The notes under the pieces were generated by a model that worked only from the letters and a program-made list of their open reading frames with translations, did no database searches and was not told the DNA's origin. Shown one piece after another: positions 60,090-64,000 of a stretch of DNA of 64,000 nt. A program made the position numbers and the translations under genes. Position 1 is the first letter of the stretch, and each line of letters opens with the position of its first letter. Source of the DNA: Dermacentor variabilis (lineage: Eukaryota; Arthropoda; Arachnida; Ixodida; Ixodidae); assembly GCF_050947875.1 (NCBI RefSeq), contig NC_134568.1, positions 195,684,853 through 195,748,852 on the forward strand. The letters run 5' to 3'.

Positions 60090-60576
60090 AAGGAATACTC
60101 GCACTGGCCAAAGCATGGAGCGCAGTACGTCGTTCTCGTAGCATGATCTACAGGTCAGACCACACTACATCTTTCTGGAGAGCACACCACGAGAGCACGT
60201 CGGGACACGCCAGCACACCAGAGTACATTCGAGCATGACTGAATTGAAGCACCCCAGATGAGCTGAAAAAGTCCCCTTAAGTCCCTTTTGTCCTCCCTAT
60301 ATCCCTAGGTCAGGGTCATTTGCAGTGACATCTTCCTCCAACCGGAGCTTCCGAAGTCGCCGAACTATCTGCCTTGAGGGCGAGGGTGCGCATAATCACT
60401 CCGGCACGTTTGTTCAGTGAACACAATCAGAGAAGTACCCTCGGGCGCACACCGCCTACTGCCCCAGAGGAAGGAAGGGACACACGTTTATAGGGGGGTT
60501 CACGCTTGCCTCAATTGACACGTCTTGGTTCATGGAATGGCCCACAGTTAGCTGGTTCTTGGGACGGTGGTCTGAG

Positions 60577-60644
60577 CTAAAGCCCCTCCATACACATTTT
60601 CGCCGGCCAAAAGCAGTGGTGGCGCGTGGATGGAGGGGCTTTAG
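60577..60644. repeat. Hairpin with 19-bp arms
   Basis: CTAAAGCCCCTCCATACAC (60577-60595) pairs with GTGGATGGAGGGGCTTTAG (60626-60644), 18 of 19 positions. Confidence 0.9.
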
Positions 60645-60890
60645 TTTGAGCGACTTGCAGTGGCCGTAACGAAATGTCGCCACAACGCACTTTCCAGAGA
60701 GTTTCTTTGTCCCAACCTTGTGGTCGCTGGACCTGTGGCATCCACCAACCACGCTGTTTTCCGTCAAACATGTCACACCATGGTGTCGCCACTGCTCTGA
60801 CTGGTGGAACGTACTGTTAATTTCACAAAGCTTAGACAATTAATCTCAGGAAATCGGAGAGAGGTTTGAAGGTCACTCAATCGTAACACC

Positions 60891-63037
60891 ACTAGTGAAT
60901 ACGAGCCCATGGCCAGTATTCAATAAGGACTCCGCACGATATATCCGCTCTTCACTGCAACGAAAAAGACGCTGGCTCATTGCGATAGTCAGCGTAATAT
61001 TTTTCGAGGGAGCCTGGCAAGGACACGTGGTTTTTACGAACAAAAAGCATTACGAATTCGATCCTAGTCTAGACGTTAGACAGAACACCCGCCTGCCAAT
61101 TGTGGAAGCGAAAATTGTTTGGTCAACAGCGAAAAGCGCTCGATCGATACCAATATTTTCTCACTAGTGTAAAACATTGTGAATAAAGCATAGTGTTTTC
61201 CAGATAGAGAGTTGACTCGCTTCTCATTACGGAACGTTTTCAGGTACGTTTTTACGCGAGTAATCAACGACATGGCCTCAGCGGCACTGGAAGTTGCACG
61301 CGCTTCTAGCATAGCAGTTCCGCATCATGTGACCACCGATCCATGTACTCTACGCCGTGGCATCTTCCCTCCATTTCACGTGAAACAAAATGGGCACTTT
61401 TTCTTCTGTGTTCCTGTCAGTCAGTAGCAAGCGACAGCTGTACCAAGATGTGCCGTCGATGAATAAATAAGGGCTCACATTCATTTGCTCTAAATAACGA
61501 TACACTTGGGCGGCGACATCTGTGCCGCGTCGTCCACTGGTTCTCTGGGCGGCATTTGCGCATTATAAGATATATGCGCGTCAGGTACGCGGCAAGCGAT
61601 AGGTCAATTCCGGGTGTCATAGCTGTGTTAAGCTGTGCTTGTATAGTTCGTTATTTCGATACCAGACGAGTGTTTACCTTACAACAGCAGCACGTTCGTG
61701 GTCCTTCATAGGCGTATCTACCGGGGGGCAAGGGGTGCACTCGCCCTCCCCCCCCCCCCGCTTTCAAATGTGGAGGGGGACAAAGTATGTCATTTGCTCC
61801 CCCCCCCACACACACACACTTTTGAAAGCGAGCACTTTCGGCTGCTCGCTGGAAAGTCCAACAAAACTACAGCTGATGCTAAATTTTCTTTCTTAATAGA
61901 GTGGCCACATGAGTAATGCTTTTTTTTACTACGAACACCCTGCTTGTACAGCGAGGATTGCCTTATGTGCCTTTTCGGGACGCCCTGTAGCGGACGACGC
62001 GCGGCATTGGCCATACACGTTCCCGTTGCGGAAAACGCCTGACGATGGGCAGTTAATTACCGCCCTAACAAATGTCAGCTTGCGCAACTTGCATCATGCC
62101 CAGTTTTTTTGGGATCGCTATTTCGGTATTCGAAAACACAATCAGCTTGGTACATTTAATCTGCATACGAGGAGAGGTCCGGATAAAGTACTACAATCAG
62201 CCACGCCCAACGACTGGTGTGCCTTACGGTATGAAATCGTAGGTTTATCAAATGCTGGAACTATTTAGTTTCTGTCTAATCAAACCTCTTACAGATATAA
62301 CTGTCGAATTTCATTGTGTAATCACGACTTATCGTAGATATATTAGTAAAAATGACCTTGGTCGAACGTGCATAGCCATTTCAATACCAATAGAACACTT
62401 ACTTGAATTTTTCCTAAAGGTGTGTGTCACTACTGACTTTGACGATTTTATTTTCAGGCTATATTTAAATAAGAGCTACGCTATTACTTGTTTCCCAACA
62501 GGAGAATATATCCCGTATTTTGAAAAATGAGGGTCACTTTGTGGTGACGTGTACCCAAAATTCGCACTTTGTAGGTTGTTTTATGTGCTCTGAAACCAGT
62601 TACTGATAGTCGCTTTCTCCCACTTCTTATGCGTTGTACACGGCACTTAGTTACTTTCTCCCGGCATCCTCGGTCAATACGCGAGAGCGTTAAGGAGCCC
62701 GCGTGGCAGAATATCCGGCGTTGCGCGTGCGCAGTCAAACGTCGCATCGACAAAAAAAGATTTTCGAACCACACATACCCAGGCCGTTCATGTGACTCAA
62801 GGAATTCACTGAACTAATTGAATTTCTCAAGCTAAAATACGTGGACACATCTTAAACTACGGCTTATACACAACCTACAGGCATTATATCTCTCGGATTG
62901 CAATTTGAATATACGAGAAAAATAATTCTATTACGCGAAAACTCAAACAAACCCCTTTTCCAGCGCTTCTACAATGAACAGACCGGAGACGGCGTCCGCC
63001 ATTTGCGCACGACGGTGCGTAAATAGAAAGTTTTAAA
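60891..63037. other. No supported gene; C/G-homopolymer-rich segment
   Basis: At 61,735-61,815 runs of C and G (GGGGGG, over ten C, then nine C with CA repeats) mark a low-complexity or transposon-end segment. No open frame in this stretch resembles a known protein. Confidence 0.4.
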
Positions 63038-63039
63038 TA

Positions 63040-63452
63040 GACAGTTTTAGTTACACGTACGTAGAGGCTTCACGTACGCAAACGTGAAAACCCTACGTAC
63101 CTTACGTGCACGCCATCTGAAACGCTTTTAGCTACACGTACGCGACGCACGCCAAGAGGGACACCGTAGCTCCATCTATCGGGAAATGTGAACACGGCGG
63201 TAGCCAATTCAATCCTGTCGCCGTGTTTCGATGCGAGCCGTCTGCGCGCACGCGGCCCGCTATCGCTTGTTCGTGATCTTGCGGAACTCCCGCGCGAAGC
63301 TGTCTACGTGCGCAAGAAACGCACGCAAAGAATTGAATCTCACGTACGTCCGTGAGACGCGCGCGCGCCCGCTACGTTCTACGCATGCGCATTGCTCACA
63401 CGTTGACCCTCTACGTACGCAAAGCCTCTACGTACGTGTAACTAAAACTGTC
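63040..63452. mobile_element. TA-flanked MITE (413 bp) with ~40-bp terminal inverted repeats
   Basis: GACAGTTTTAGTTACACGTA begins the left end and, read in reverse, the right end; similarity continues through CGTAGAGGCTT. TA dinucleotides flank it (63038-63039, 63453-63454). The interior is rich in ACGTACG and has no coding region. Confidence 0.85.
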
Positions 63453-63454
63453 TA

Positions 63455-63597
63455 ATTAGGGGACGCAAGTGGCTTGCGTACGCAAGAACTAGGGGCGACA
63501 GTACTACGCATGCGCAGACGGTGCTGCGCATGCGCAGTACCGTGGCCCCTAGTTCTTGCCTACGCAAGCCGCTTGCGGCCCCTAAACTAAAACTCTC
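63455..63597. mobile_element. Foldback MITE (143 bp), relative of the 8.7-10.2 kb element
   Basis: The two halves are near-perfect inverted copies: GGCTTGCGTACGCAAGAACT on the left matches the complement of the right, with CGCATGCGCAG at the centre. The right end AACTAAAACTCTC plus TA matches the 8,740-10,178 family terminus. The left ~14 bp of terminus are missing where it joins the preceding MITE. Confidence 0.8.
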
Positions 63598-63663
63598 TAA
63601 TATATCAGAGTCCACGGAGCAGCGCGCCCGCTTCCTTGAAAGTCTGCAAATCGTAGTCAGTAG

Positions 63664-64000
63664 AGAAGTATACCTCAGGTCGCCACCATCAGAGTACTGG
63701 GGCTCTTCCTAGAGGAAAAGAACTCGTGCAAAGAAACTATGAAGAGACTGCCGAGCACCTCTCGCCAGATAATCGGGCTGCTGCGACGTATTAGTGGCCG
63801 CAAGTCTGGACTCCAAGAGAAAGAGGCACGCAGGCTAATCCAGGCTTACTTCGTCTGCAGGATAGCATACACATGCCCTTTCTTTCAACTACAAAAGATC
63901 GACATCGCAAAGATCGACATCGCAAAGATCGACATCGCAAAGATCGACACTTTACTGCGTTCAGTCTACAGAGTAGCCGCCGGACTTCCTACATGGACAA
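63664..64000 (+). pseudogene. I-group non-LTR RT thumb region, continuing past the window
   Basis: After a stop at 63,661 an open frame reads TIRVLGLFLEEKNSCKETMK, LLRRISGRKSGLQEKEARRL, IQAYFVCRIAY, then four copies of KIDIA (the last truncated to KID) and LLRSVYRVAAGLPTW at the window edge. The IRVLGLFL and LGLP-type pattern is that of the region after the RT catalytic core in RNase H-bearing elements. The 15-bp tandem (63,895-63,954) keeps frame. Confidence 0.65.

Larger units (their letters stand above)
59714..60890 (-). mobile_element. Possible solo LTR (minus) carrying a Penelope-like insertion
   Basis: On the minus strand the segment would start TGTTACG (60,890) and end near CGTTACGA (59,714), with a TATA-like CCCCTATAAACG near 60,495 and AATAAA near 59,860. 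This is the order expected of an LTR. The 3' end lacks a clean CA and no target duplication is visible, so this is tentative. Confidence 0.35.

Noticed and set aside
61639..61720. Signal-peptide exon of the protease (an ATG with phase-2 donor on the minus strand near 61,660-61,710)
   Set aside because: The encoded residues (MKDHERAAVV) are charged, not a signal peptide, though the donor phase would fit.

Overview
The window reads as eukaryotic, repeat-dense intergenic/intronic DNA from an arthropod, most likely a hard tick (Ixodida). Three things point there: a tRNA-derived SINE resembling the tick 'Ruka' family as I remember it, gypsy-type solo LTRs of a kind I associate with tick genomes, and many degraded CR1-like, RTE, RNase H-bearing (I-group) and Penelope-like retroelements. 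There are no bacterial operons, no CRISPR array and no rRNA. The taxon is inferred from recalled family resemblance; no search was run.

One host gene is clearly supported: a secreted/lysosomal aspartic protease (cathepsin D/pepsin family A1) on the minus strand. Six consecutive coding exons lie between 58,239 and 44,665, all with GT/AG splice sites and consistent phases. They encode most of the propeptide and the whole mature enzyme, with both DTGS active-site motifs, the flap YGSG and six cysteines in pepsin-like spacing. The signal-peptide exon was not found; it should lie 5' of 58,239, possibly beyond the window. Its introns hold SINEs, a MITE, a solo LTR, a DNA-element copy and retroelement tails.

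Layout: 1-4.2 kb is mostly anonymous, with a MITE-like element and two strong hairpins. 4.2-7.4 kb holds two CR1-like fragments, one hit by a 123-bp Penelope-like insertion and the other by a solo LTR. 7.5-10.2 kb holds DNA elements, including a hAT-like MITE nested in a TA-flanked element. 10.9-11.9 kb is a CR1/L2-like 5' half. 14.8-15.0 kb is a 10-bp satellite. 15.7-18.3 kb is an I-group element ('family B') and 20.4-22.9 kb an RTE element. 27.0-28.4 kb is a 122-bp tandem array with a 490-bp higher-order period. 30.6-44.1 kb is a nested retroelement cluster: two Penelope-like copies, three CR1-like fragments, and two convergent 'family A' I-group elements (33.65-38.8 kb plus; 39.7-41.7 kb minus) with a matching 3' tail. 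44.7-58.2 kb is the protease gene. 58.9-64 kb holds more fragments, an LTR-like region carrying a Penelope-like hairpin insertion, two adjacent MITEs, and the start of another non-LTR element with an in-frame 15-bp tandem expansion.

Several insertions can be read to the base because target-site duplications survive (4.69, 32.4, 36.8, 43.1, 47.7, 50.3 and 59.9 kb). These give a relative order of events and make the window useful for dating element activity.
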